Under the pieces are notes generated by a model. The model saw only the letters and a list, made by a program, of their open reading frames with translations. It ran no database searches and was not told where the DNA came from. Position numbers and translations under genes: made by a program. This document shows positions 35,644 to 49,743 of a DNA stretch of 64,000 nt, piece after piece. The DNA comes from Paraspadella gotoi (lineage: Eukaryota; Chaetognatha). The stretch spans positions 19,851,657 through 19,915,656 of the forward strand of contig CM119266.1 of assembly GCA_051294375.1 (NCBI GenBank), given 5' to 3'. Numbering within the stretch: the stretch's first letter is position 1; the number at the start of each line of letters is the position of its first letter.

Positions 35644-36654
35644 TGTTACCGTCATAATAAAAGTAATGATATTATGTGTTGAGAAAAGCAAAGGAAAATT
35701 GAGTCGTAACCGGAAGAAAATTTGCGGAACAAAACGTTCTATAAGAATTATCCCCAGTTCAACAGGAAAAAAAAAGTTTTTACAAATCAAAGGGGAAAAA
35801 TTTCGTTGCTCAAGAAACTAATTTTACTTTTCCAATTGAGAAAAAAAAAAAATTTTAATAGGTAAATATACAACCCGATATAAATTCGCTTGTAAAATAA
35901 AAAAAAATATCTGAACCACAAAAGAAGCAAAATATATGTATAAGGGGAAAAAAAATTGGAAGATGCGAAACGAAAGAAAAGGGAAGATTTCGTGACTTTT
36001 TTTCTTTCATTATAATATCTTTTTTTTTCTTTTTTTTTCTTTCATTATAATATCTTTTTTTTATTCTTTTTTTTTCTTCTTGACCTTGCACAAAATGGAG
36101 GGCAACTACTTTCTCTTCCTTCTCTTCGCCAAAAGAAAAAAAAAAGCCGGTATACGTATCCATATTTGGTGCGCGACTTTTTTTTTATCAACTCCGAAAT
36201 CTTTTTGAACAATTTGCCTGTCGAGGGGGGAGGGTAAAAATTCCCTTTTCTTATCTTTTTCTTTTTCTTTCCTTCTTTTCCTTTCCTCCTTTTCCTTTCC
36301 CTTATTCTCAATCTTCTCTTTAAAAACCTTTTTCCCCAATTTCAATGTCTCATTCATTCTCCATCTCTTTATCGCTTTCCTCCATTTTTTCTTTTTTTTC
36401 CTCCCTTCCTCCCTTTATCAACTTCGCCATTTTATTTCTAATACCAGATGTAAACGTATCAAACTCTCCCTTTGCTCTTTATTTTCTTTTATTCCTCTAA
36501 ATCTCCCGTTTCTTTTCTTTTCTTTTTTTTTTGTTCCTTTATTCTTTCCTTCTCGTTTCCTCCCTATTTCTCTTCCTTCATTCGCCTTCAGGACAAAACA
36601 ACATTCACAAATCTTCTCTCCCCTTTTTTCCTCTTTTCTTCATTCTTTCCACAC

Positions 36655-37110
36655 CCCAAGACCTAATACCCCCAAGACCCCCAAGACCCCTAAGACCTTC
36701 TTGACTTTCCCTCTCTTCTCTTTATTCTTTCCACCACCCCAAGACCTTATACCTTCTTGACTTTCCCTCTCTTTTCTTTCTTCTTTCCACACCACCCAAG
36801 ACCTAAGACTTCTTTGACTTTCCCTCTCTTCTCTATATTCTTTCCACCACCCCAAAACCTAATACCTTCTTGACTTTCCCTCTTCTTCTCTTTTATTCTT
36901 TCCACCACCCCAGACCTATACCTTCTTGACTTTCCCTCTCTTTTATTTCTTCTTTCCACCACCCAAGCCTAATACCTTCTTGACTTTCCTCTTTTTTTCT
37001 TCTTTCCACCACCCCAAGACCTAATACCTTCTTGACTTTCCTCTCTTTTCTTTCTTCTTTCCACGACCCCAAGACCTAATACCTTCTTGACTTTCCCTCT
37101 CTCAACACGC
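36655..37110. repeat. About 57-bp pyrimidine-rich minisatellite, copy 1
   Basis: About 8 units containing accccaagacctaatacctt, cttgactttccctctc and ttcttctttccacc. The same array recurs at 49240-49680. Confidence 0.92.
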
Positions 37111-37151
37111 CGAGATATAAATCCTTCCCTTTCTTTCCTCTCACCCCACAG

Positions 37152-37174
37152 CATCAACGACGGGCGAAGATCAG
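37152..37174 (+). CDS. Candidate 23-nt micro-exon, copy 1
   Basis: catcaacgacgggcgaagat plus cag lies between a consensus acceptor (tcaccccacag) and donor (gtgagc). In one frame it reads STTGEDQ. Its gene is unknown; see 50072. Confidence 0.35.
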
Positions 37175-37232
37175 GTGAGCAATTTTTTTCGAGCTGGCTT
37201 CTGAATAAGCGATGATGTAACGTATTTGTCTT

Positions 37233-37257
37233 NNNNNNNNNNNNNNNNNNNNNNNNN
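37233..37257. other. 25-N assembly gap at duplication junction
   Basis: Exactly 25 N, the same size as the gap at 6628. The sequence on each side is duplicated. Confidence 1.
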
Positions 37258-40200
37258 TTTCTATAAAATAGTTTCCTGCCAATTTTTCAGAGCGCCTTCG
37301 TCGAATGGTCGATTTTAATGCCGCGTTTTAAGTCGCGCGAAAGTTCTACCTCTTCTGTCAATCATCAATTGATCCATCTCCGTCAATACTCGCTTCCAGA
37401 CCCTCGATCACTTCTATACTTCGCTCCATCGAATCTCACATCAATTCTCTCTCTTCTCCTCCTAACTCCTACTTCTAAGATCATCAATCTGTCATAATCG
37501 ACGCCTCTCTCCGTCTGCTCTGACTGAAATAAGTAAATTAGCACCTGTTCAGTCAACTCTCACTACCTCTTCACCATCTCCTAATCCTGCTGAACCATCA
37601 ATCTACTTAATCAGCGAGCTCGTACATCCTTCTCACATCATCTCTCTACAACTTCTCTTCTTCTCTCTGTCGGTACTCTCTTCATTCTCTCATACTCAAT
37701 ATCTCCCGACTTTTATTTATTCCTTTTGTCCAGGTTTCGCCCTACTTTGCCCTGGAAGGGTAAACAACTCGAGCCAATCATTTCTTTTCACACTAAAGAC
37801 ATTATGCCAACTGTCTGACTTCCTTCATCACGACATCTTTACGCATCAAATGTCTCACGAACTAGCACGTACAGACACTCAATCAACTTCCCATACTAAA
37901 TTACATAATCTATGCGTAAAACACAGTCTTAAAAGAATTGCTCTCTCCTCGTCTCTCTACCTACTATACCATCACAAGTATCACAATATACGATCTGTAA
38001 TATCATTACACACAATTCCACAGTATCTCCTAATCTTTGCCATAATAAATCGAAAATAATAAACTTACGGAGTGATCATGACGACGAAGTGAAAGATGAC
38101 GTACCGACATGGAATATAAGACACCCCGACGCTGGATTAAGTATGAAAATAAACTTAATGCTGATTAATAGTTAACATGTATATCAGAGAGTTAGCCAGC
38201 GGAGCAGTGTGTACAGTCGGCATAGTAAACAGACGTTCTACCACGCTTATCTTCAGTATCTTTTTACTGATTTATCGATTTCCAATGATACGAGAATGTC
38301 TCGACTACATCACAGCTCCCAGTGCGTCCAGCACTTATTCTGCCACTCTAATCACTAATTATTTACACAAAAATTGAAAAGACCTAAATCGAAAATATCG
38401 AATATAATCAAATAAATTATTATATATAAGTATAGACAAACACACTGAGATCGAATAATAATCCTTCGAAGTGACTCTAGCTTGACGAAACGACGTACTG
38501 ATCCGAACAAGATCAAACGACGTACTAACATATTACGAGACGCCTTTCTTATGAGAGCATAAGTATCACCATAGTCCATCCTCTACACACGAGTTTCTCC
38601 TGATCTCACTTCAAATATTTAAGTAAATCGAAGTTGTATGTCTCATAAATTGTTAAAAAAGTAACACCCATATATCCGAGTCGAACGAAAAGATCTGACC
38701 GCTAATCCACGAAAATCAGCAGCGAATGAGATGAAGTGAGAACGTTTAGTAGAGCACTAATAGAATCCTGTCCTTCAAAATTGAGAGTCATTATCCACAC
38801 GGTCAACTATGTGTAAAGACACTCGACATGGAAGCCACCGTTAGTATAGAAGTCCGTCGGGCGCTCACTCCGACCATATGACAGAGCCCTGTCTGGTCCA
38901 GTATCTATGGGTAAATTCTGCTCCGAGTTTCCTAGTGGTCTCCACTCGGCACAATTTTCCACGTTACACTCCATTTGAATACTCATCCAAAATCTTGAAC
39001 ATCTATTGAGCAATAAAAGATGATGACCGAGAGCGCAAGATATAATAAGTACGTCGATTGAAATAGCTAGGTGGTCCGCGAGACAAAGGAAAAGTTACAG
39101 TGGACAAACCCGTCTTATGGTCTGTTGTCCTCCATACGGCGCTGCAATAATGAAGACGAATGTAATAATTTTTTCACAACCTGACTTGAGCTTAATTGAG
39201 CTGGCTATGTCGTGTGTTTGCATCGATTTCTCAGTTAGAAGGAAAATATCGTATTAGCTTAAGAGCTTAAGCTGGTAGTCAGATGCAGGTCTTGCTAGTA
39301 GCCAGTAGAAATTCTCATGCATAAGCTGAACCTCTAATGATTTAAGTTTGCTTTATTTGGTATAGAACTTTACAAGTTGCGAATGTCGAAATTTATGTAT
39401 TGTCTCTTATCTAGTAGCAAATTATTAGTAAGCATTTTGTATGCTAGTCTCGAATGATACAAAGATAGGTTCACGAAGTTCCTGTGAGCACCAGATGCCT
39501 TCTCCAGCCGCTCAAGTCAAACATGATCATCTCAGCCTGTAAAGTTCACTCTGTACGATAATCTTTAAATTCAATTGTTTCAGAAATGAAACAGATGTAC
39601 TGATAATAAAACTAGCGCGAAGGTTTAAAATAATTCTGCGCTGAGATAACATTGGTTAACAGAGACGCGTGAATGTGTTCGCAAGAAGTTATCTTGATCA
39701 ATTACTCTCAAGAGTGAGGTTACAAATATAAGAAGAGAATATTGTTAATTCTTCCACTGAAAAAATGCTTCCAGCTCAGTCTAAGAGTACGATAAAGACA
39801 ATTGCATAAGCCTGTGTCCAATGCTAAAAGGTTTGCTCATTCTAATAATATCAATCAGAGTCAATAATAATAGTAGAATAAATGATCATTTCGAGTCGTA
39901 ACTGCATGATCATCAACAATATAATTTATTGAAAACAGGTAGCGCTAAAATAAAGATAAGACAAAATTATAAATGTATTGAGTTCAGAAGAATAAAAGAT
40001 CGTTACTTGTGCTTATCAATTTAAATTATCGCGGTATACACTAAGTGTTAAACGAAACCTTAATCTAAATGAAATAACATAAAACCACACAATGCTCTAC
40101 ATGTATCGTACTCAGCTCTCATAATAATATGCCACTAATACGGTATTTTTGACATTACACGTGACAACCTTCATTGTTTTGGTTGGGAGCATTTGAGTTT

Positions 40201-43200
40201 ATTCAAGCTCATAATGCCCAAAAAAATACGTATAAGAAATAGCACTGATCTTACGCTGGAGTCGATCATCGAACTTCAATACGACTCAAGATTTCTCACT
40301 AAATCACACAAATCAAGAATTAAACTGTCTTCGCACACGCATATCACGTGAATTACTCTTTGATTGGCCAACTGCAAATTCCAAAGCTTCTGATTTGCAT
40401 TTGCGTTCCGTGAAGAGATAATTTAATCATTCCAGATTCGAGATTATAGTGACAGTGCTTTTTCAACGCGGAAGCAATATGATTCAAAGATTGTTTGGGA
40501 TAAATAGTATCCCCTATTTATGAAATCCTTAACATAGTACACTATGCCCTCTACAATGTTCTAAGGGATAAATAAATGTAGCACAGTGAATATCATAATT
40601 TATATATGTGCACTCTGTATTGTAACCTGTGTTACTCCTAATAGTGTCACTATAAGTTTGCGTTTTTAAAACAAAAAGTCGAAAGTTCCATACTAATAAG
40701 ACACTCGTGAGACTGCCGAATGTAACAAGATGTGTCCGTAATATATAAGTATCTATATTCATATAAATATTAATCAACATAAAGTTTGTCTCCTGTATTA
40801 CCGATCGTGATAATCCAAATTTTTAAAAGCAGGTTCCTCAACTTAAAAATACTCAATAAAGAGCCTACAAGTGAAATATTCAATTGACGATAAGCGTACG
40901 GAAATAAAGAAACAGCGACATTAAAACCTCCAGTACAAAGATTACTGCTATGAAATATTTAGTTCTTTATACTATAAACAAAATCTAAAAAAACTTATTC
41001 TTACGATAGTCCTTTTAGAGAATAATCAGTCACGTTTTTTAGAATTTCTTCAATTGTTCTTATTAATAATATATCAGTTTGCAAATACACGTTATTACGA
41101 TATATAATAATCTAAATATAATGAAAAGAATATATGAGTCGCGATTCTATACATAACTCTCTAGCACGTAGTTTTATCATTATTTTTGAAATGAATGGCT
41201 AAAATGAATCTACCATCGAAAACTGAATACATGCCATGAAGAGATAATAGTTATAGAGATACTGATTGAGACCGATAAGCGATCGCGAAAACACACTATA
41301 CCTGATTTAATAAGAAATCGTGTGTTACAGCGGTGATTCACGTTAACCGAGATATTTGCAGTAGAATTAATAAATAATTACATAAATAAATATATATTTT
41401 TTTATTTCGTATAAATCACACAGAAAACGTAATACATGAGTTTCGATTAATTTATATGTGAGAACCGCACCAACACAGTGGCTGGAAGCGCAACACGCAA
41501 ATACAGGTTTTTTTTTACCTAATTAAATATCCCATAAATGTGATGAGTAGTAAATACTTTCGGGTAATCATTTCATACTAAAAATGATTTCTGTAGTGTG
41601 TTTATTTGGATCTTGTGTCTCCAGAGTTGTCTGTATACTCTTTCCGATTATACCTCGCATTCGTTATGTTTTTATTTTTAATTATTTAATTTTATCTTTT
41701 TCCAACACAAAGATCTACACTTTCGCAGTTAGGTGATGTGCTTCTTACTCTATGACAGATCCGAAACAAGCGGACAAGTTAAACCGTCAATTGTGATTGT
41801 GCCCTGAGCATTTATTTATTTTATTTTCGTGCGCCCCCCTCATCTGTTAAATGCGCTGACTGCCCTCAATCGTCCTACCTAAAATTTCCTAACGTTTGAC
41901 TCCTAAAAAAAAAATAAAAAAAAAAAAATACGGAATCGTATAATTATAACATATAACTGTCATTCGTGGTGTTTCTACAAGATAAGTATAATATACATAT
42001 CTACCGCGCTATCGTACTATTCGGCATCGACAGAGCCTTGTAAATCTTTCTCTGTTTGTCTACGGATACGAACAATCATTGTTATATGGAATTCTAATGA
42101 AGATAGTTATTGTAATCGGAGAGGAGTATACTCTCCTCGTTTTTTGTGGTTCCGGCAAAGCGATCATTTTTAATCGTCCCCGTATTCACATCGCCACCCA
42201 AAAAAAATACGAAGCGTGTTTTATAATTTACAAAAAAAGAAAGACAGTACGTTACTATTTTCTGCGTCCCTTTGATGTTAGCCAAGGATCGTGCTCTCCA
42301 TATATACGATTTCTTTTTCTCCATTCATGTATCCAATTGATTAGTAATAATTGTTACTGCATTCTATTATTCGAATCAAAATTCTCGAACGATAAAACAA
42401 AATAACACCTATCAAAAGAGTTTTATATAAAGTCAGGTGTGATGTTTTTTTTCTGTCTTAGATATCATAAATTCACTTTACGTATACATTAAATGCGTTC
42501 ACTTATTAGCATTTACTCATAATATGTTACTACAAAAGATACCTTATCACAACCTTATAGCTTATGATTCAAAGCACCGATATTTAATGTAAAGAATTAA
42601 TAAAATTGGTCGCGTTTTTTGCAACTAAGATAATATATCTTGATCGCTTATTGTAAATTTTATATCACCTATCAAGTAAACTGAACCCCGAACGTTTTTG
42701 TAATAATATGGTTTATGTTGCATTCCATCTCCCGGTGTCCATGACAATTGTATCTATACTTTTAGACCGATTTATAGGAGTTTGACCGTCTCACTACATA
42801 TCGAACATAAGCTATGTAGGAGAGAATAATTTGCTATGGTATAAAATTATATGAGATTAGGTGACAGCGAATAGCACAATTAGAGACAGAGATAAGCGCA
42901 CCAGACGAAACTTCGTTGACATATTGAAAATTTTCTTTGACAGACAACGAAATCACCATTGAATGTAAAAGATCCTATAGAAACCTGGCTCCTCTTTAGA
43001 ACACGGACGAGGAACACAAAAGAAGAAAGTCACAGGACACTAACAATCACATTTTCTCAGCTCAAATAAATTGATCAGGCTAGATATAAAATGAATACAT
43101 CTATTAATAAATCAGTTTATATTAATGGATGACTTATCTGTTCCAATCGTTTGGAATTTTTGAAATATTAATTGATGACTGAAAAATTTGCATTAAACGA

Positions 43201-44540
43201 AATGTACAGGACAGACAGCCATGCACTGACTCTCAAAATTCTAATGACTCAACTAGGAGCCTGCTGCGCGCAATAACTCGAACGCAGCATTCTGAGAATC
43301 GAAAGTGTGAGAAAGAGAGTGAAGAAGTAGATTAATGTATAGAAGGGATTATAGAGATACGGTGTGCCATGTCTGCATAAGCAACGCCGTGTTAGACGAT
43401 CCAGCACATCTTCTGTGCAAATTGTTAGATCATTGTAAAGAAAGGGTAAAGGTGATTAGGAGACATCACTTGTCGCTTGTCACGAGTGTCGCTCAAGAAC
43501 CCATTACAATTCTTATTTTATCTCAATACAAGAGTTAATTTGCGTCAATGTTCTCCCATAGTCGTTAACCATTCTTCTCTTATCAAGTCGTCTCTCTTCT
43601 CCAATCTTTCAGATGCTCCATCTCCTCATAATCTCAATCAACTGGGCTCATTTTCTCTCATCGACACGTAATCGACCAGGAGAAACCGACAGATGACCGC
43701 GTTTTCCTTAATTCCTCTCTTATGCGTTCGTGATGAAGAAAATTCCATCATTCTCTATCATCCCCGCTTGGTTTGTTCACCGTCCATGCTTATTTAGATT
43801 GTCCAAAAATGGTCCGACTCCACTCTCTAACACCACTCAGCGTTGAGTAATGCTCTTCTAACTATTTCCAAAACGCACGGTCGTGCATCATATCTCTCTC
43901 CGATGTCGTTTATTTTTAAAGAAAACAAGTGTGCTCACATAAACAGACTAACCGTGGAGTAGAGGTAGTCCTATATATTGTAAACATTGAAGATATGTAT
44001 GCTATAAAATTCTTTCTTAATAATTAAAATATAGAAATTGCAATACTCACTCGCTAGAAAATTAATCATTCGAGAAAAGGAAATATCCAACCACCGTCAT
44101 CTCCTCTGTCGTACTTCTCGCCACTATGTTCCTATTCTACGTGCAGTTACCTCTTCCAACGAAGATCGGTCTCCTATCTTATGCGAGATGAGCGTCCCAT
44201 TTCAGCTGCACAATTGAATTTAATTTTTTTTTTTTAATCGTATATATTATGAAAATTAGGTCTAAGAGTTTAAAGAAACAATAAAACATATCTATAAAAG
44301 AGTAATAAGCCATTAGCTGCTCTAAAAGGGGCATTATGGTGCATTTAGGATTAAAACACAAGTAGATCAAATAGACAGGAAAACATGAAAAAAGCGTCCT
44401 TCCAGTGAAGTAATTAAGTACCTATAAACTCCCTCTCTTGTCGTTTACATATAAATTCTGGATAATTTTACCAAAATTACGTCTTCTAGCCTACGATCAA
44501 AAAATATTGACCACTGCACGAATATTCTAAATACTCTGTT
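37258..44540. repeat. Noisy second copy of 27660-32720
   Basis: Shared anchors in the same order include cgccttcgtcgaatggtcga (27685/37294), cactatgccctct (29898/40542), ttacagcggtgattcacgtt (30424/41324) and actccctctcttg (32636/44428). Between anchors the copy is riddled with insertions and is about 1.45 times longer. No gene; open frames here are not meaningful. Confidence 0.9.
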
Positions 44541-44549
44541 AAGCGAAAA

Positions 44550-45355
44550 TCCGTGGGAAACACAGTGAGAAGTGAAAATGGAAGGGGGCGGAAGCGAGAA
44601 GGGGCGGATGTGAGATAAGAGAGATACTAACACGGAGCTAGTGCGTACAACATCGTCGCGAACGAACACAGAAGTAGAAGCGTCTAAGATTACTGATCGT
44701 CTGCATTCGCCGTACTCCATCGTCCAGCATGCTGCACAGAGAGACTATGATTTCGGTGACATCGTCCATAATAGTTTAACGTATTGAAGCCTTGCCAGGC
44801 GTTGCACTGAACCTCCAATTATGCTCTTATTTTTTTATCTTTCCCCGGAAGCAGAGGCTGAACGGACGCATTGCCCCCGTCTGTCTTCGACTGACCTCTC
44901 CTCTTCGTTCCGCAGATTTTTTTTATCACTCTTTGCGGGCATCGTCTTCTTCTTTTAAATTTGTCCCGCGCCCGTCCTTCTTCTTTTCAATTTTCTCGTT
45001 ACGTAGCAGCGCATGCCTACTCTTTTCTTCGATCTTCTCCGTGTATTTTATGCGTCCACCTTGTGGTACTTAAACAATGATTTTTATCACTATATATAAT
45101 ATAGGGATGAGATTGCTGATTTATATATTTGGACGGAGCGCGACATCCATCACAGAAGACTCCTTCTATAAGTGGACTTGAAAATTCCTTTCCAGTTCCC
45201 AATCCTCCCCCTTCAAGCTTTTAGGCAACTTAGGGAAAATCAGTACGACGTTTTTTCGTGCGACGTCCGATTCAGTCCCGATTAGCAAACATATGCGCAC
45301 CATCAGTTCGGAATAGGTTGAAGATATATACGCGATGTTTTCGCTGGCCACACAA
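44550..45355 (-). repeat. Noisy inverted copy of about 50340-51390
   Basis: The reverse complement matches in order: gggaactggaaa, gatgtcgcgctcc, aaagtggacg-type, ccgaagacagaa, and cccacggattttcgc (51349) against the complement near 44547. Confidence 0.8.
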
Positions 45356-45963
45356 AACCTTCTCAAATGATTTCTTTAACTTTTTCTTATGCATAATTCG
45401 TTTTCTTAGTTGGCTGGATTTAGAAATAAAAAACTTTAACATAGGGCGCCGATGAAATGAATATGGAAGTTAAGATCAGCGGTACAAGTTTGGTCCTATA
45501 ACTGATATCACGTTATGTGTTTGTTTTTTAAAGGACTGTATAGTGTATACTTAGTACTTAGTTTTCATCCTCTAACCTTCTTAGAAGTAAATACTTAGAT
45601 ATAACCAGATCCAAAAACTCTCCTTGCAGTTCTGAAAGCCTATAATTTAATTTGGTTTCATAATAGAATTAAAAATTTTAAAAAATTTGAACTAAAAGTT
45701 AATTTCTAGGGACTAAAAAAAATTTTTTAAAAAATTCATAATATAATCGAGAAAGCAGAAAAAAATTAAGGTTTTATTTATCAGAAAAGAGAATGATCGA
45801 ACTTACTCACCTAATCACTTTTGTTAGCCCCATTTCCCCCCCAATGAGAAACTTTATTCTAATCTAACTAGTTTTATAAACTATAGTTCTATAAACTTGA
45901 AAAATAAAAAAAACATAGAAAGTAAAGTAAAAACGGAAAAAGACACAAAGAAAAAGGAAAATC

Positions 45964-46178
45964 ATGGAGGACGATTAATATTCGCCAAACTCAACGACAT
46001 CTCGTGGTCTTTCGTAACTGAAATGATACGTGGAATGGCGTCGTGATGCTCGGCAGAGAGAAGGTTTGGGTTCGATGGAAGGTCATCCAGACTCTGACTT
46101 CCTTCCCATGACGAGACGATGGAGATGGCGTCGTTGTTGTGGTTCTCAGCTCGACATCCCTAGTGGGGTAGTCAACCG
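45964..46178 (-). pseudogene. Second copy of the 71-aa ORF, frame altered
   Basis: It matches 33358-33573 with indels. The C-terminal part (IPRIISVTKDHEMSLSLANI) is intact; an in-frame stop appears near the N-terminus. Probably an assembly artefact, not a true pseudogene. Confidence 0.4.
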
Positions 46179-47013
46179 TTTTTCATTGGTGGCGTCTTAG
46201 CGAAGACTGCCTTCAGGTTTAGCAATACAGACAATTAGACATTGTCATTTTGACAACACATTATTAATGCGCATAATTCGGCATCATTTAGAGTTGAGTA
46301 CCAATATATGCTGAATTGTGCATATGTTTCTTACTTGTGATCACGTAAAAAAACGATCACTTGGAAAAAAAAGTCAACGCATTGTATCTCATTTAATAAT
46401 TAGTCAACATACTGAATATTTCGCACAGAGGTTATGAATCCTTAACGCTAAATGTTTATCCTGTGTAGTCAAGTGAACATAAACAACTACGGTCACGTGA
46501 TCAAACGCTGCTCACAACTATCTCTGAAATCTATAACATATTGAATTGCATCCATAAGACAATTAACGTCGGCAAAATCCGTAATAATAGGATTTGTTTA
46601 AAATGCTAATGAAATTTTTTTTTTAAATTTCTATAAAAATATTTAAGTGCGAATATGGTAACAATTTTAATGACTATATATCTATCATTATCTACAATTC
46701 AACTGCTTTAATTTGAGACCACTCCTAACGTTTCTCGTTTCTCAATATATTAATAAAATTTCATAAAAAAATATGTTTTCTCCATATTTATAAATTATAA
46801 ACAAACTGAAGAAATCATCCAAAAATAATGATGATGATGTTTTTAAATGACTAGGATAAAAAATAGAAAAATTATAGTCTTTTGTTTATTAAAATGTTTT
46901 GGGTAGCTGGGTACTTATTAAAGTTTTGACCCACCTCGATGAGGACGGCAACTCATGCTATATAAGAACTATCATCCTGCAACCGATTTTGAGGACATAG
47001 CGGACTTTGCGAA

Positions 47014-47154
47014 ATGGCAGGAAGCGAATTGACAGTCAAACCGACGATCGACGATATTGTGAACGATGAAGACGACGACGACGACTGCTGCCTGGTGGAT
47101 GACGATGCTAACGACGATTTGGTAAACGACGACGATGACGACGACGACGAATAA
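47014..47154 (+). CDS. Second copy of the small acidic ORF
   Basis: Identical reading frame to 34425-34565; part of the long duplication. Confidence 0.25.
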   Translation: MAGSELTVKPTIDDIVNDEDDDDDCCLVDDDANDDLVNDDDDDDDE

Positions 47155-48130
47155 GAGAATGAGATGACGTCGACGACGACCATTCGATTCCATCCGTCTG
47201 TCTGGTCAAATCCAGAAAAACTTTCATGCAACTTACGTTCCCCATATCTCAGGGTTTTTTTTTTTGGTAAGTTAATGGTAAGTCGATGCTTGGTCTACTT
47301 CCTCCGGAGGTAGGACGAGAGAGGGGGGAGAGAGATATGGAAGGGGGGGGGGAATAATCAATTCCTTTGATGGAAAAGAAGAAGGAAGAAAGTTTTTGTT
47401 TGGTTATATATGTTTATTCTTTTTTTGCGATTTTTTTTTTTTTTGCTTTTTTCAAAATGATGGATGAAAAATCAAAAAGCCCCGACGTTGGAAAAGGAAA
47501 ATAAGTCAAAATGACGAAAATGAAATGTGTGACTGTAATCTTTGTTTATAGAACAAATTTGAATTTTAGAGTATTTTTTTTTAAATCCAGCTTGTTCACT
47601 TTAGGAAAATAATCTAAGATTTCATCTTGTTTTTTGGCGAGATTCATTCGTTTGTATTAAATCAAAGTCTAAAATGAATATTATTTTATTCGATTCAAAA
47701 TTTTTTTTCAGACTTTCAACGCTTGAGGCTCGAGAAATAATTTTGTTTATTCGGTTGTCAGAGAAACTACAAGTGAACTCAAGACTTAATTCCCAATGTC
47801 AATAATAGGAGAGAAAGCGTTGTCTCTCTACCCTTTCATTTCCTTGAGAGAAAGAATATACGGGAACCGGAAGGAGGGTCTCTTGAATTATGAACTACCT
47901 ATTCGGCGAAGAACCGATGCCCAACATCAGAGCAAAACGAAAAATGAAAATATATGAGGAAAAAAAAAGGAAGTAGAAGATAAAGAGAGAAAAAATAAGG
48001 AAAAAATAGAAAAAAGGAAAAAAAGAAGGAAAGGAAAGGGCATAGGAAGAAAATTACGGTCATGGGACAAATAGTCCAGAACAGGAGGAAAATAAGAAAT
48101 GGAATGAACAAGGAAAAAAAATCTTTGATT

Positions 48131-48133
<3 letters not shown>

Positions 48134-48216
<83 letters not shown>

Positions 48217-48231
48217 CTCTCTATTCTCTCG
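48134..48231. repeat. (TC)n microsatellite, copy 2
   Basis: About 48 TC units. Confidence 0.97.
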
Positions 48232-49239
48232 CTGTTACCGTCATAATAAAGTAATGATATTATGTGTTGAGAAAAGCAAAGGAAAATTGAGTCGTAACCG
48301 GAAGAAAATTTGCGGAACAAAACGTTCTATAAGAATTATTCCCCAGTTCAACAGGAAAAAAAAGTTTTTACAAATCAAAGGGAAAAATTTCGTTGCTCAA
48401 GAAAACTAATTTACTTTTCCAATTGAGAAAAAAAAAATTTAATAGGTAAATATACAACCCGATATAAATTCGCTTGTAAAATAAAAAAAAATATCTGAAC
48501 CACAAAAAGAAGCAAAATATATGTATAAGGGAAAAAAAATTGGAAGATGCGAAACGAAAGAAAGGGAAGATTTCGTGACTTTTTTTCTTTCATTATAATA
48601 TCTTTTTTTTTTTCTTTTTTTTCTTTCATTATAATATCTTTTTTTATTCTTTTTTTTTCTTCTTGACCTTGCACAAAATGGAGGGCAACTACTTCTCTTC
48701 CTTCTCTTCGCCAAAAGAAAAAAAAAAGCACGGTATACGTATCCATATTTGGTGGCGACTTTTTTTTTATCAACTCCGAAATCTTTTTGAACAATTTGCG
48801 CTGTCGAGGGGGGAGGGTAAAAATTCCTTTTCTTATCTTTTTTTTTTCTTTCCTTCTTTTCCTTTCCTCCTTTTCCTTTCCCTTATTCTCAATCTTCTCT
48901 TTAAAAACCTTTTTCCCCAATTTCAATGTCTCATTCATTCTCCATCTCTTTATCGCTTTCCTCCATTTTTTCTTTTTTTCCTCCCTCTCTCCCTTTATCA
49001 ACTTCGCCATTTTATTTCTAATACCAGATGTAAACGTATCAAACTCTCCCTTTGCTCTTTATTTTCTTTTATTCTCTAAATCTCCCGTTTTCTTTTCTTT
49101 TTTTTTTTTTGTTCCTTTATTCTTTCCTTCTCGTTTCCTCCCTATTTCTCTTCTTCATATCGCCTTCAGGACAAAACAACATTCACATTTCGTCTCCCCC
49201 TTTTTTCCTCTTTTCTTCATTCTTTCCACAGCCAAGACC

Positions 49240-49680
49240 TAATACCCCAAGACCCCCAAGACCCCTAAGATCTTCTTGACTTTCCCTCTCTTCTCTTTAT
49301 TCTTCCACCACCCAAGACCTTATACTTCTTGACTTTCCCTCTCTTTTCTTTCTTTTTCCACCACCCCAAGACCTAAGACCTTCTTGACTTTCCCTCTCTT
49401 CTCTATATTCTTTCCACCACCCCAAGACCTAATACCTTCTTGACTTTCCCTCTCTCTTTTTATTCTTTCCACCACCCCAGACCTATACCTTCTTGACTTT
49501 CCTCTCTTTTATTTCTTCTTTCCACCACCCCAAGACCTAATACCTTCTTGACTTTCCCTCTTTTTCTTTCTTCTTTCCACCACCCAAGACCTAATACCTT
49601 CTTGACTTTCCTCTCTTTTCTTTCTTCTTTCCACCACCCCAAGACCTAATACCTTCTTGACTTTCCCTCTCTCAACACGC
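49240..49680. repeat. About 57-bp minisatellite, copy 2
   Basis: Same unit as 36655-37110, about 8 copies. Confidence 0.92.
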
Positions 49681-49720
49681 CGAGATATAATCCTTCCCTT
49701 TCTTTCCTCTCACCCCACAG

Positions 49721-49743
49721 CATCAACGACGGGCGAAGATCAG
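49721..49743 (+). CDS. Candidate 23-nt micro-exon, copy 2
   Basis: Identical to 37152-37174 with the same splice signals. This copy is contiguous with the next candidate exon at 50072, so it is probably the real one. Confidence 0.4.

Larger units (their letters stand above)
27660..37232. repeat. Long duplication, copy 1
   Basis: This segment reappears, in the same order, at 37258-49800. 27660-32720 pairs with the noisy 37258-44540; 32745-37232 pairs with the near-identical 45361-49800. Both copies end at cgatgatgtaacgtatttgt. It contains (TC)n (27746-27816), minisatellites and little that looks coding. Confidence 0.92.

Noticed and set aside
36640-37157. Repeated GWWKEERKE-like frames
   Set aside because: Minisatellite translation; the frame breaks between units and differs between the two copies.
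48411-49242. 199-aa minus frame and 151-aa plus frame
   Set aside because: Low-complexity Lys/Glu versus Phe/Leu on opposite strands of an A/T-run region; the equivalent frames in copy 1 (35855-36666) are broken.
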